From NCBI RefSeq assembly GCF_023101765.2, contig NC_064233.1:3433501-3497500 (forward strand): a DNA stretch of 64,000 nt. Reading direction: 5' to 3'. The notes under the pieces were generated by a model. The model ran no database searches. It saw nothing but the letters and a program-made list of their open reading frames with translations, and was not told the DNA's origin. Below, piece by piece: positions 53,757 to 64,000 of the stretch (position 1 is its first letter; every line of letters begins with the position of its first letter). The DNA comes from Spodoptera frugiperda. Its lineage: Eukaryota > Arthropoda > Insecta > Lepidoptera > Noctuidae. Made by a program: the position numbers and the translations under genes.

Positions 53757-54270
53757 ATGATTCTCACACGTAAAGTCCATGCTCGCCAGGAGGAGTCAAA
53801 GCTTAACTTGGCTTTGAGCGAACTAAAGGCCTCAAGGGAGTTGTGTGAACAATTAATGAAGGAAAGAAATGACAATGAGAGGGAATTCTTAGACGTTTTA
53901 AATAGTAATAGAAAGCTGAAATGTGAAATGGTTCAGTTACATATTCAACACACTAAAGCCATTGAGGCTCGGGAGAGGCTCCAATTCATTGTGGACGTAG
54001 TTCAGTCAATGTAGCAATGAGTACGAACAGACATTACATGACAAAGCTCTCTTAGAACAACAGCTACATGAGGCCAATAATCAAATTAGCCAACTAGAAA
54101 CATTAAACCTCAACATCACGGCCAGTCTGAATAACAGTCTCTTCAGCGAGTTGGTGTCAGCCCGTGCTTCTCAATCACAACATATAGACTTGAATCCAGT
54201 GACTATAGACCTCACCTGTGATAGTGATTCATGTCATTCCATAAAAATCACTTTGTTGTAGTAATAAAAA
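53757..54270 (+). pseudogene. MILTRK coiled-coil family, nearly full copy with a break
   Basis: The first 80 residues match 1672 (LALSELKASRELCEQLMKER). The frame then stops at 54012 (VVQSM), and the coding resumes in the next frame with ALLEQQLHEANNQISQLE, LNNSLFSELVSAR and VTIDLTCDSDSCHS. So one short frame change splits an otherwise complete gene of about 165 residues. The VTIDLT end matches 51720. It is the best guide to the family structure in this window. The family is multicopy in moths and its role is unknown to me. Confidence 0.65.
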
Positions 54271-55720
54271 ACTAAAGAAATATATTAAAATCAACAAATT
54301 CATAACAAAAACTAACAGATTAGTCAAAAGACAAAAGTTTTTATTATAAAAAATGATAAATAAAACAGAGAGATTCTTTCCGGCTTCTAAACCAACTTAA
54401 TATTTACTATTCTAAATTAAATCAAAAGAATAGGATAAATGAAACTGACACCCAGAACCTACAATCAGAACTAGGCCACTTGACAGCAAAGTTGCAGTTG
54501 TAGAATACATGAAAACCAACGGACCTGAGTAGGTATTGTAGGTATTTCATTACCAGTAATGACAGAACAATTCTATAATAACTGCACATCAAGGTGATAT
54601 CAAAGTAATTCGTACTAAGTCATAGTGCACACGAAATATCTTTGATGTAGAAATGAACATAAAGAAAGGACAAAGTGCTACTGGCTCAGGGCATGGGGAG
54701 GTCCACTTACAGTTGTCATAGGCTAAAATACGTAGCAGTGTGAAGTACAATGTGTTTTATTTGATTGCAAAAGACATGGTTGACAGATACAACCACCTAT
54801 TGATATATAGACACGGACAAGAATAGTCACATACAGCACGTCAAGACGTTCGACCAAAATGGGAAAAAACACTCCATTACTATCCATTAAATATCAGTGA
54901 ATAATGACGACGAATAGTAAGGAGCAAACTCTATCCAGCGACAAGAGAAACAGTTTCTCAAACCTTGATCACTCAATGTACACACTACCGACACTCAAAC
55001 TGTGGGAACAACTGGTCAGTGCTTACAGAGTTGTGCTTCGAGTCACAGCAGATAAAGGTCGCGAAGAAAAGTAGGCGACATACATAAACAACGTGTGGCG
55101 AAGTAACAATGACTATAAGACCGAATTAAGACGATGATACACAGATGTCATGTTCAGACAATACTTTGTTTAATATCGCCAACTAACATAATAAAGACAT
55201 CAGAAATGCTGTAAAAAGCTAGAGAGATTTATGAGAAAATTAACGGACCTGAGTAGCAGAGAGATAGATAGATTCTACAACGAGCCTTACTTGTTCTACA
55301 GGGCATCAATATAAGAATAGAAGTCAAGGAAACACTTGAAGCCGCGTGCCTCACTACAACTGCGAGTATAGATAGTAAAAGCTATCAACTCACACATGAG
55401 AGTCCACACTCGACAACTGACGACTATGGTGGACATCATGACACGAACACGTGCCACTAACATTGATGAACAAAAAGATGACTAACGAACAGCACATCAA
55501 GGTGATATATAAGTAATTCGTACTAAGTCATAGTGTACACGAAATATCTTTGATGTAGAAATGAACATAAAGAAAGAGTCTGTAACTTCCAATCCACATT
55601 TCACAATTTCTGTGGAAGTTCCTTATTGTACGAATGGAATTACTGACTCGCACCATTTTGTTAAACGTACACAAACAGTTGTGAAGATAATGGCCAATCT
55701 AAAGGCTAGGGGGAATAGTT
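54271..55720 (+). repeat. Coiled-coil 3' flank, box modules, M8 and M5, copy 9
   Basis: The first 160 bases repeat 50.2-50.35 kb. Box D near 54520 and a box A form (actgcacatcaaggt) near 54582 frame a window (tgacagaacaattctataat) identical to that at 34.30 kb. M8 follows with its box A form near 54835, then M5 from 55049, with box D near 55245 and box A near 55490 preceded by a unique window (gaacaaaaagatgactaacg). Confidence 0.7.
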
Positions 55721-56130
55721 ATTGCTAAAATGCACGACAAAGATCAAATAACACACTCAAATATAAAACAATATAAGAAAGTAAAGGCATAATGTAAGGG
55801 ACATAAAGATGTTTATATTATTATGAAACAAAAAGTGTCTTGCGCTGGACCTGAGAAGAATCCAGCAAACAGATAAAAAATGTACATCAGTGAGTTCCAG
55901 AACTAAGACATATAAGGTATCTACAACAAATCATGTCATTAGAAAATAAGGATTACTAACTTATGATCCGAAGCCGGCTGCGGAAGACGACAGACCTGAT
56001 TACGTATCGTAACACTGAAGACGCTATGGGTGACAGTTTCATCACGACGGTGAAATTCCAGAAACCATAGCATGTCGACGTAGCACAGCTACAAACGACT
56101 AATGTCGATGCCAGAATATTAAAACAAGAT
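55721..56130 (+). repeat. M9 and box D module
   Basis: M9 starts near 55835 (gtgtcttgcgctggacc) in shortened form. A box D form (acagacctgattacg) near 55988 follows a window (gccggctgcggaagac) similar to 41.73 kb. atgtcgatgccagaatatt near 56100 ends the module. Confidence 0.65.
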
Positions 56131-56406
56131 TTGGATTCTGTTCAGTGTTGCAGAAAGATAAACAAGAATGAAAACCATCATTGTTCTACAAGGTATCAAT
56201 ACAAGTCAAGGATAAGTTTGAACCAACGTCCCTCAAGAGCAGAGAGTAACCAAACTGCACAGAGAGAAAGCACAGGGACTTTAGTTGTACCCGAGCGGGA
56301 TACATACAATAGGAGCCGGTGTCTCACGTATATACAAGATACTTTTTTATATTGTCAAGCGCCCACAGTTCTACCAATATGTGTTATCATACGCAAAGAC
56401 TGCTAA
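56131..56406 (+). other. Unrecognised 91-residue reading frame
   Basis: The frame reads from VQCC (array) into ENHHCSTRYQYKSRISLNQR and VPERDTYNRSRCLTYIQDTF and ends at 56404. I see no motif and no second copy in the window. It lies where other copies have box A (acagcatgtcaaggt) after cagtgttg, so it replaces the box. Partly similar to M5 at DNA level (ttgttctacaaggtatcaat). A coding role is doubtful. Confidence 0.25.
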
Positions 56407-57060
56407 AAACACATAATTAATTGACAGACCTGATCAGCAAGGAGACAAGCTACCTCTATAGCCAGTTGACGCTGACAATGCCACGAGTCGTTTGGCAAAA
56501 CGAGTGATTGTGGCGAGTACTTAAAAGGTATTAGTCTTTTTATGAAGAATGCTTGCTATTGGCAATCTACAGGTACAATAGTACTGTCAACACTAGGCCG
56601 GTGATCAAAGGATTTACCGTAAAAGCGACAAAATGCGATGTTCTATCACCATGACAGCACGTCAAGGAGTGTGACTCAAGTTAAAAACTCTATTTATTAG
56701 AGAATTCACTAATACCGGAGATACTCAAGATATGGGAACTGTACACCAGTAATACAGTGCAAGCTATGATTTACAGCATCTGGTGTACCAAAATTGTGCT
56801 TTGAACTTTTTAATAATAAGCCGAGGCCCTCAAGAGTAGATAGTAACACGGTTACAATTATTACATGCACAAGATCAATGTTAGAATATTAAAGAAAGAT
56901 GTGGAATCTGTTCAGTGTTGTACAGCATGTCAAGGTGTTAGACACAAGACCAAGTCCGTAAACGAAACGCGACATTCCACACATGTTAACTGAGGACCCA
57001 CAAAATGTAGGAACGACAAAGATGAACAATGTATGGCACAGAATTAAATTTCATAATCTG
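56407..57060 (+). repeat. Array modules including an unfilled retrocopy site
   Basis: A box D variant (acagacctgatcagcaagg) is near 56425. The site aatgcttgctattggcaat near 56549 is the unfilled counterpart of the retrocopy target at 17.8-18.28 kb. Box A forms are near 56655 and 56928, and a box C form near 56722. No gene. Confidence 0.7.
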
Positions 57061-58200
57061 AATACAAGCAATGATATACATATGTAGCACAGGGATATGA
57101 CATATTACTACAAAACATGGACAAAGTGCTACTGGCTCAGGGCATGGGGAGGTCCACTTACAGTTGTCATAGGCTAAAATACGTAGCAGTGTGAAGTACA
57201 ATGTGTTTTATTTGATTGCAAAAGACATGGTTGACAGATACAACCATCGATTGATACGTAGAGAGTCACAAACAGCACGTCAAGACGTTCGAACGGCTAG
57301 TGGGGAAGAGCACTCCATTACTATCCATTACATATCAGTGAATAATGACGACGAATAGTAAGGAGCAAACTCTATTCAGCGACAAGAGAAACAGTTTCTC
57401 AAAACTTGATCACTCAATGTACACACTACCGACACTCAAACTGTGGGAACAACTGGTCAGTGCTTACAGAGTTGTGCTTCGAGTCACAGCAGATAAAGGT
57501 CGCGAAGAAAAGTAGGCGACATACATTAACAACGTGTGGCGAAGTAACAATGACTATAAGACCGAATTAAGGCAATGATACACAGATGTTATGTTCAGAC
57601 AATACCCTGTTTAATATCGCAACTAACATAATAAAGACATCAGAAATGCTGTAAAAAGCTAAAGAAATTTACGAGAAAATTAACAGACCTGAGTAGCAGA
57701 GAGATAGATAGATTCTACAACGAGCCTTACTTGTTCTACAGGGCATCAATATAAGAATAGAAGTCAAGGAAAAACTTGAAGCCGCGTGCCTCACTACAAC
57801 TGCGAGTATAGACAGTAAAAGCTATCAACTCACACATGAGAGCCCACACTCGACAACTGACGACTATGGTGGACATCATGACATGAACACGTGCCACTAA
57901 CATTGATGACAGTTACAAGACACAGTCAACGAACAGCACATCAAGGTGATATATAAGTAATTCGTACTAAGTCATAGTGTACACGGAATATCTTTGATGT
58001 AGAAATGAACATAAAGAAAGAGTCTGTAACTTCCAATCCACATTTAATAACATCAAATTAAAGGCAACATAATATATTGTTGCAGGATAATAATATTTCA
58101 CAGTACCTGAGATGATACACAAACCGATCGACAAAGAGCTACGTAGAAATACACACATATATATCGCCATGCCTGTCTCCCATCAGGGTACGTAGAGATA
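57061..58200 (+). repeat. M8, M5 copy 10 and partial M13
   Basis: M8 with its box A form is near 57273, followed by M5 from 57497, box D near 57684 and box A near 57934 preceded by a window (gttacaagacacagtcaac) seen nowhere else. M5 ends at ccacatttaataac and joins M13 (ttgttgcaggataataatatt), as at 19.73 kb. M13 is cut at cagggtacgtagagata. Confidence 0.75.
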
Positions 58201-59110
58201 ACATTCTACATTCTTCTAAAAATGGCAGATTTTGGGATGATACTCAAGATATGGGAATGACGAGTGATGCAGTTCCGACTAACAGAACTACATCATTACA
58301 GTGTTAGACCAGAACCCGTGACGTAGACAGAACTACATATCTCCGGTATGTGGACGACAGTACACATTTGGGAATAACTGGAATTACAAATAAATGCCAG
58401 ATTTGGCAGAAGGAGCATAAAGAAATACTACATACAAATAATTGACCTACCCAGAGGTTTCAATATAGAACCCGCTACCCGTTACGAGGCAGCCAGTTGC
58501 CCAGCCTCCGCGTCAACCGTGCAGTCATACTATACTGACATCATCATGAAAATTACTGCCTGATTCAGCAAATATATATTGTGATTTGGAGGACACAGCA
58601 CATCAAGACAACGAAATTTACTTCTTAAACCTTAAATAGAAACTGCGGGCTACTCTTAAGGAACTGAACAGGTCAAAACAGCTGTGTAGCCAATTACTCC
58701 AGAAACGAGATGATAGTGAATTTGAAACAACAGTAATCCAACTTATTTTAAAGATTTTGTAAGGAAATTATTGGAAATACATAACATCTAATAGACAGAT
58801 AATAATTGAAACAAAAATTAAAAACTTGAAAGATATACCATATCTAGTCAACATACACAGCACATCAAGGCTCAAACCCAAGACCGACTCTATAAGTAAT
58901 GAGCAACATCCTACACATGTCAACTAAATACTGACGTATGCAACTTAGACGACAATCTGTGGCGCCGTATTAAAACTTAAAGCGAAATAAAACCTGGGAC
59001 ATACACTCTCCGACCCCGACACAACTCTATAACAAAAATGGAACATTCAACGAAGAAGAAGATCATCAGACACTAAAATACCTGAAACAGACCTGAGTAG
59101 GTAGAGATAG
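58201..59110 (+). repeat. Kinase remnant, box C module, M4
   Basis: About 40 bases (acattctacattcttctaaa) of the kinase module are followed by box C near 58240, the same junction as at 29.78 kb. From about 58530 M4 follows with box A near 58595, the coiled-coil remnant near 58655 and box A near 58858. Box D (cagacctgagtagg) is near 59088. No gene. Confidence 0.7.
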
Positions 59111-60334
59111 ATGCGCGCACGAAACTTTACTGTATACGATAACTCCAGTAAGTGACGTTTGTAAACGAGTACTTCGTATTTGACTTACAGCACGTTAAGG
59201 TACTAACACATAGTACGCGACATACATTGTACATGTGTAATGGTTAAGGCAAAATGTGGAGAAACTGTAAACTTCGTTAACAGATATATTTCTCAAATTA
59301 TTATTATTCTTCGTTAACACATAAAAGAAATGTAAACAAGTTCAGTTATAAACGAACACCTACAGGTCCTCGTTAACATAAATTGAGAGGATTCATGGGA
59401 GCCACAGACCTGAGTAGGTAGAGATAGATGCGCGCACGAAACTGCTGCAAGCTTCGAGGACATGAAGGCGCTCTTACTTTGAGGATGACTGCCCATGAAG
59501 AGAAGCTCGAGGAAGCCACAGCCACAAATGCACCCCTCGCCTGATATCGCAGAGTTGCAGTCTGAGTACTACGGGCTTTTCATTTAGCAATTCCAGCAAA
59601 AAGGATAAAGCAACATCAGTGAGTTTCAATAGACAGTCCTAAGTAGCGGAAAGATGAACAGGAATGACAAAGCGAAACAGCACGTCAAGGAGTGTGACTA
59701 AAGGTAAAAACTGTATTATTGGCAAATTCAGTTACAATATATTCAGTGATATTAAAGATATGGGAACTGTACACCAGTAATACAGTGCAAGCTATGATTT
59801 ACAGCATCACATACAAGTGCTACCAGAATCTGGTGTACCAAAATTGTCCTTTGAATTTTATAATAATAAGCCGAGGCCCTCAAGAGTAGATAGTAACACG
59901 GTTACAATTATTACATGCACAAGATCAATGCTAGAATATTAACCGATGCTGATTAAAAGAAACCTGAACCTGAATAAAAACATCCAGATTAATAGAAATT
60001 CGATAAAAGAAAGTAAAGTAACGTCTGTACTCATGACAGATTCAAGTGATCGTTTGGCAGAGCCACAGCACGTCAAGGTCTTAGACCAAGTCTGTAAACG
60101 AAATGTGACATTGTACACATAATTGGAGTCGTTATTCAGGGCATTTCATTCTAGAAATTGAATTGTTGAAAGAAGAAATGGAAGCTTAGGATACTCAAGA
60201 CGTGGGGATGACTGACAGATGCAGTACTAGCGAATAATTATTATTAACACTTTAAAGTGTAAACACGAATGTTCTATGAATGGACCTGAGTAGGAAGAAA
60301 TAGATACATGTAGCACCCATTGAAAACACTGCTC
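59111..60334 (+). repeat. Leader without kinase and mixed modules
   Basis: Box A (acagcacgttaaggt) near 59188 is followed by aaatgtggagaaactgtaaac, not kinase sequence. Box D near 59408, a piece shared with 21.85 kb (ggacatgaaggcgctcttac), box A near 59678, and a box A form (acagcacgtcaaggt) near 60067 follow. Box D (atggacctgagtagg) near 60282 directly precedes the LINE fragment. The minus-strand frame at 59314 is repeat-derived. Confidence 0.65.
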
Positions 60335-60625
60335 TGTTGAAACACCTACCTGCGGTAATTGTGATGAGGCGCATGAAACCAACTGCCCTCATACAAAAAA
60401 TAAAAATTTTGTCCCAACTTGCGTGGCGTGTAATAATTTAAAAACTTCAATTACTGTTGCGGTTCGCCCAAGTGTGGCACCTATAAAGCACAACTTATTA
60501 AATAATAACATAGGATAGGTTGTCTATAGGTCAGTTAAATCTACACAACGATAGGGTTGCGACGTCCGAGTTAGATAAATTAATAGTCGACTATCAACTT
60601 GACATAGTACTTGTAATATATATAA
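60335..60625 (+). pseudogene. R1-clade LINE: zinc-knuckle end of ORF1 and start of endonuclease
   Basis: In one frame a zinc-knuckle pattern reads TCGNCDEAHETNCPHT followed by CVACNNLK. After a stop, another frame begins the second ORF with RLSIGQLNLHNDRVATSELD and KLIVDYQLDIVLV. QLNLHxxxxAT is the usual beginning of R1-type endonucleases in insects. The fragment is about 290 bases, ends in ataaacggaatattaaaata of the array, and has no catalytic part. Confidence 0.75.
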
Positions 60626-61640
60626 GATAAACGGAATATTAAAATAATATTTATTGTGAGAACCAAGAAGAAAGAAAGACAAATATTCCCAAAAAAAGTT
60701 AAGCGAACGCCTGCTTGAGGCGTCGGAGTAAATATAATTAAACACAAATATCAAATACAAATGATACTCAAGATATGGGAATGACGAGTGATGCAGTTCA
60801 GTCTAATAGAACTACATCATTACAGTGTTAGACCAGAACCCGTGACGTACATCAAGGATCTAAGACGTAAGTCCAAGCAACCAAAATCTGAATACTAGGT
60901 ATGGCAGAAGGAACATGTATAAATGCGGTAGAAATGAGTTTCTTGAGAATTATGAGTGGAGACACTTTGACAGATTACATGAACGTGTCAACATGTGGAA
61001 AACGAAATAAGAAACGATAGATTGGGTGGATTTCCACCTTAGGATACTTGAAATGTATATCAATATAAGAAAGTAGAGGCATAATGTAAGGGATATAAAG
61101 ATGTTTATATTATTATGAAACAAAAAGTGTCTTGCGCTGGACCTCGAGTGCAGACACACGGAGAAGAATTCAGCAAACAGATAAAAAATCTACATCAGTG
61201 AGTTCCAGAACTAAGAAATATAAGGGATCTACAACAGATCATGTCATTAGAAAATAAAGATTACTAACTTATGATCCGAAGCGACGGACCTGAGGACGTA
61301 TCACGACACTGAAGACGCTTTGGGTGACAGTTTCATGACGAGTCAACCATGTCAAGGTCCAAACATGTTGACTGAGGACACACAAATGTGGGAATGAGAG
61401 CCCACACTCGACAACTGACGACTATGGTGGACATCATGACATGAACACGTGCCACTCTGACGATAGCTACAAAAAACTAAACGCAACTACAAAATCAGTT
61501 CTACGAACAGCACATCAAGGTGATATATCAGTAATTCGTACTAAGTCATAGTGTACACGAAATATCTTTGATGTAGAAATGAACATAAAGAAAGAGTCTG
61601 TAACTTCCAATCCACATTTAATAACAGATACAGACCACAT
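60626..61640 (+). repeat. M10, M9 and partial M5, copy 11
   Basis: Box C (gatactcaagatatggg) near 60763 opens M10. Its uninterrupted ending (gattgggtggatttccacc) at 61020 is a counterpart of the insertion site at 24.96 kb. M9 is near 61126. A box D form (acggacctgaggacg) is near 61274 with the same short window as 33.61 kb. A box A form is near 61348 and box A near 61507. Frames here are repeat-derived. Confidence 0.75.
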
Positions 61641-62999
61641 AGCATGTCGACGTTTATGATAAATACTGGCTATTGGCAATCTTCTGGTACAATAGTACTG
61701 TCGACACTAGACCGGCGATCAAATATAGGGATATAAAGATGTTTATATTATTATGAAAAAAAAAAAATGTCTTGAAGAATTCAGCAAACAGATAAACAAT
61801 CTGTAAGTACGTATTACGACGCTGCTGGAGGCGTAATGGGTTATATGTTGGCTCAACCAAGACGGTGGAATGGAGATGACGACATAGCACTGCTACAAAC
61901 GACTAATGTCGATGCCAGAATATTAAACCAAGGTGTGGAATCTGTTCAATGTTGTACAGCATGTCAAGGTTCACTAACGACGAAATCAAATACAGAAGGT
62001 CAGTAAGTTCCAGGAGTAAGTTGGAAATATAAACGAACCCCTACAGATGGTCATTAACAAGCCAGAAGGGCTTGAAACATTAAGACACCCGAAACAGTGA
62101 ATAAAGAAGCACAGTAATACCCTAAACAGACCTGAGTAGGTAGAGATAGATGCGCGCACGAAACTTTACTGTATACGATAACACCAGTAAATGACGTTTG
62201 TAAACGAGTACTTCGTATTTGACTTACAGCACGTTAAGGTACTAACACATAGTACGCGACATACATTGTACATGTGTAATGGTTAAGGCAAAATGTGGAG
62301 AAACTGTAAACTTCGTTAACGCGTATATTTCTATACCCATGTTTGCAATTGAATAAAATATTTTTATTTAAGCAGCGATGTATAGTATAGACCCCCTGTA
62401 TACAAAATTACAAATTATACTCAAGATAGTATTAAGAAGCTAGTCGCGGCAGAGAGTACAACAGTAATACCTACAGAACATCGAAGTACAAATCTAAAGT
62501 AAGCGACATACATAAAACATCTGTAACGTAGAAATAAATCTGGATAATTATAAGACGGAATGGAAGCAGTGATACAAGAAAACACCTACATATGCATATA
62601 TGTAAGTACCTCATCCAAATGCAGAATAATTCATCATCATTCATTCACCTGAGAAGCAATCTAGTTCTGCAAATATTACACGTAACTATTTCTACGTGAA
62701 ACGACAACTGAAACGTACTGAATGCACGTCATATAAACCAAACTGGGAGATGGGAATCTAATGACGTAGACACAAACCGCATCACATGCAGAGGTATACG
62801 ATACTCAAGAATCAAATTAAAGTTAATCTATAGTCTATCCACTTCTGCATTAAGAAGCAGGCGTTGTAAACGAGTACTTCGTATTTGACTTACAGCACGT
62901 TAAGTGAAACTACTAAACAAGTACGCGACATTATAAAACTACCTGAGAGAATGCAGGGATATATAATGGAATACTGCTACTTAGCAACACATGCGGCAC
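61641..62999 (+). repeat. Mixed modules and a deleted kinase copy
   Basis: Box A is near 61956, box D (cagacctgagtagg) near 62127 and box A near 62228. The box A form at 62472 reads acagaacatcgaagt. Near 62590-62700 a stretch is shared with 2.15-2.25 kb. A kinase leader (62890-62950) and the first 10 codons of the kinase are joined to tgctacttagcaacacatgcg, deleting about 340 bases between. No intact gene. Confidence 0.7.
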
Positions 63000-63284
63000 T
63001 CCTATAGACATGTACGTGAACGATTGCTGAACCTGTCAAGTGGACCAAATTGATGTAGTACAGCACGTAAAGGTGACATGCCACTAGCATTATGTAGTGG
63101 ACGTCTGAACTTGTAATGAAGTCTAGGAACTACTGCGGGAGCTAGCTGATGAATTTTGTTCAAAATTATGAAGTTGATTGTCAAACCAAGCGCACGACAA
63201 AGACCCACCGATTCTGGTCACCTGGATCTGATGGTCAGGCATCAAGCGCGAGACATACAATGAAAAATCTACTTACTAGAGCTT
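63000..63284 (-). repeat. M13, copy 4, partly deleted
   Basis: The minus-strand frame (63002-63208) keeps GLCRALGLTI and PAVVPRLHYKFRRPLHNASG but lacks the STYPDGRQAW part. Box E has one change (gacccacc). A box A form (acagcacgtaaaggt) is near 63060. The left junction is to the kinase remnant. Confidence 0.6.
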
Positions 63285-63550
63285 GCTGAACTACAGCTGA
63301 CGAGTCACCCGTGGCGGTGAAACACCAGAAAAGATGCGGAACTCCATATAGACCACGTCGTCACCTTGACGTGCTGTAGACTGAAGAAGACTCTGCCAGC
63401 CGACGTCAGCTGTTCCCTCATCTTGAGTATCACTTGTAGGACGATGTGGTTTTCTATACAGTCTATAGAGTTCCGCAACTTTCTCTAGTATTCCACCGCG
63501 TGACTCTTTGGCTGTCAAGTCTCTTAACACCTCGGTTTACCTTTAACCAA
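63285..63550 (-). CDS. M1 ORF, 79 residues, copy 8
   Basis: The minus-strand frame at 63291-63530 is the LTA variant and is open from MLRD to TRQL. The neighbours are M13 on one side and M6 on the other, as at 20 kb. Function is not recognised. Confidence 0.4.
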
Positions 63551-64000
63551 GAATGCTTAAAAGCGCAAGATATCGTTGTCTTTGTGGTACAGCATGTCAA
63601 GGTGTTAGACACAAGTCCAAGTCAGTAAACGAAAAGCGACATTCCACACATGTATACAATCCTATACTGGAGATATTTTAAAGGCTCTCACACCAAAATT
63701 AGTGCATATTACTAACGATAAGAGGGACGGGCAGATAAAGTTGTCACGAAAAAAAGTAGGCGACATACATAAACAACGTGTGGCGAAGTAACAATGACTA
63801 TAAGACCGAATTAAGACAATGATACACAGATGTCATGTTCAGACAGTACCCTGTTTAATATCGCCAACTAACATAATAAAGACATCAGAAATGCTGTAAA
63901 CAGCCAAAGAAATTTATGAGAAAATTAACGGACCTGAGTAGCAGAGAGATAGATAGATTCTACAACGAGCCTTACTTGTTCTACAGGGCATCAATATAAG
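63551..64000 (+). repeat. M6 and M5, copy 12, running off the window
   Basis: Box A is near 63590 with the agacacaagtccaag continuation. M5 begins at gcagataaagttgtcac near 63731, box D is near 63929, and the window ends inside M5. The M1-M6-M5 order is the same as at 9.5-10.7 and 36.9-37.9 kb, which shows that the array continues beyond the window. Confidence 0.8.

Noticed and set aside
1..64000. A CRISPR-like array, since short boxes alternate with variable sequence
   Set aside because: Spacing of boxes is irregular (150 to over 1000 bases), the variable windows have no fixed length, much of the sequence between boxes is shared, and the window is clearly eukaryotic with LINEs and poly(A) retrocopies. 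No cas-like gene is present.

Overview
This window looks like nuclear, repeat-dense, gene-poor DNA from a moth (Lepidoptera, probably a noctuoid). I see no intact host gene, no operon-like layout, and no tRNA, rRNA or CRISPR array. The lepidopteran assignment rests on repeat types I recognise from moth genomes: a catacata-tailed 'cctcacgcctgtctcccat' repeat, a 'gtcagtaagagtctgacactccctctc' repeat, CR1-like and R1-like LINE pieces, and a coiled-coil gene family starting MILTRK and ending in VTIDLT.

Almost all 64 kb is one mosaic array. Modules of roughly 250-500 bp recur many times and carry short shared boxes. Box A is near acagcaYRtcaaggt (dozens of copies). Box D is near acggacctgagtagcagg. 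Box C is near gatactcaagatatggg. Box E is near cacgacaaagagccacc. In this answer I use these module names: M1 (79-residue minus-strand ORF, about 8 copies), M2 (CDK-like kinase fragment), M3 (129-residue ORF), M4 (decayed coiled-coil), M5 (ctgagtagcagagagatag...aaggtgatat, about 13 copies), M6 (tactggagatatttt), M7 (cttacatatcgggggaagg), M8 (acaaagtgctactggctcag), M9 (gtgtcttgcgctggacc), M10 (box C plus ctaagacgtaagtcc), M11 (actacagtctgagccgtagg), M12 (noctuid-type repeat with LINE ORF1 pieces), M13 (minus-strand STYPDGRQAW ORF). Modules follow one another in recurrent orders (M7-M1-M6-M5, M8-M5, M2-linker-M3-M4), so the array has a higher-order structure.

Embedded in it are a CR1-type LINE with a long open reverse transcriptase (30.2-33.45 kb), dispersed pieces of an R1-clade LINE (23.4, 27.6-28.3, 45.2, 60.3 kb), split halves of one Tc1-like transposase (5.2, 13.1, 22.7, 49.4 kb), a gypsy-type integrase tail (6.2 kb), an LTR-like insertion (25.0 kb), a short TA-flanked inverted-repeat element (46.3 kb) and a polyadenylated retrocopy with a target-site duplication (17.8-18.3 kb). 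Kinase, coiled-coil and transposase fragments are amplified with the array.

The most unusual pattern is that copies of one module which are nearly identical elsewhere differ in a short window directly 5' of box A or box D. In several cases that window is occupied by a foreign fragment. This could mean a hypervariable or fragment-capturing satellite-like locus, possibly a W-chromosome or piRNA-cluster type region. That interpretation is inference; the sequence alone does not show a function.
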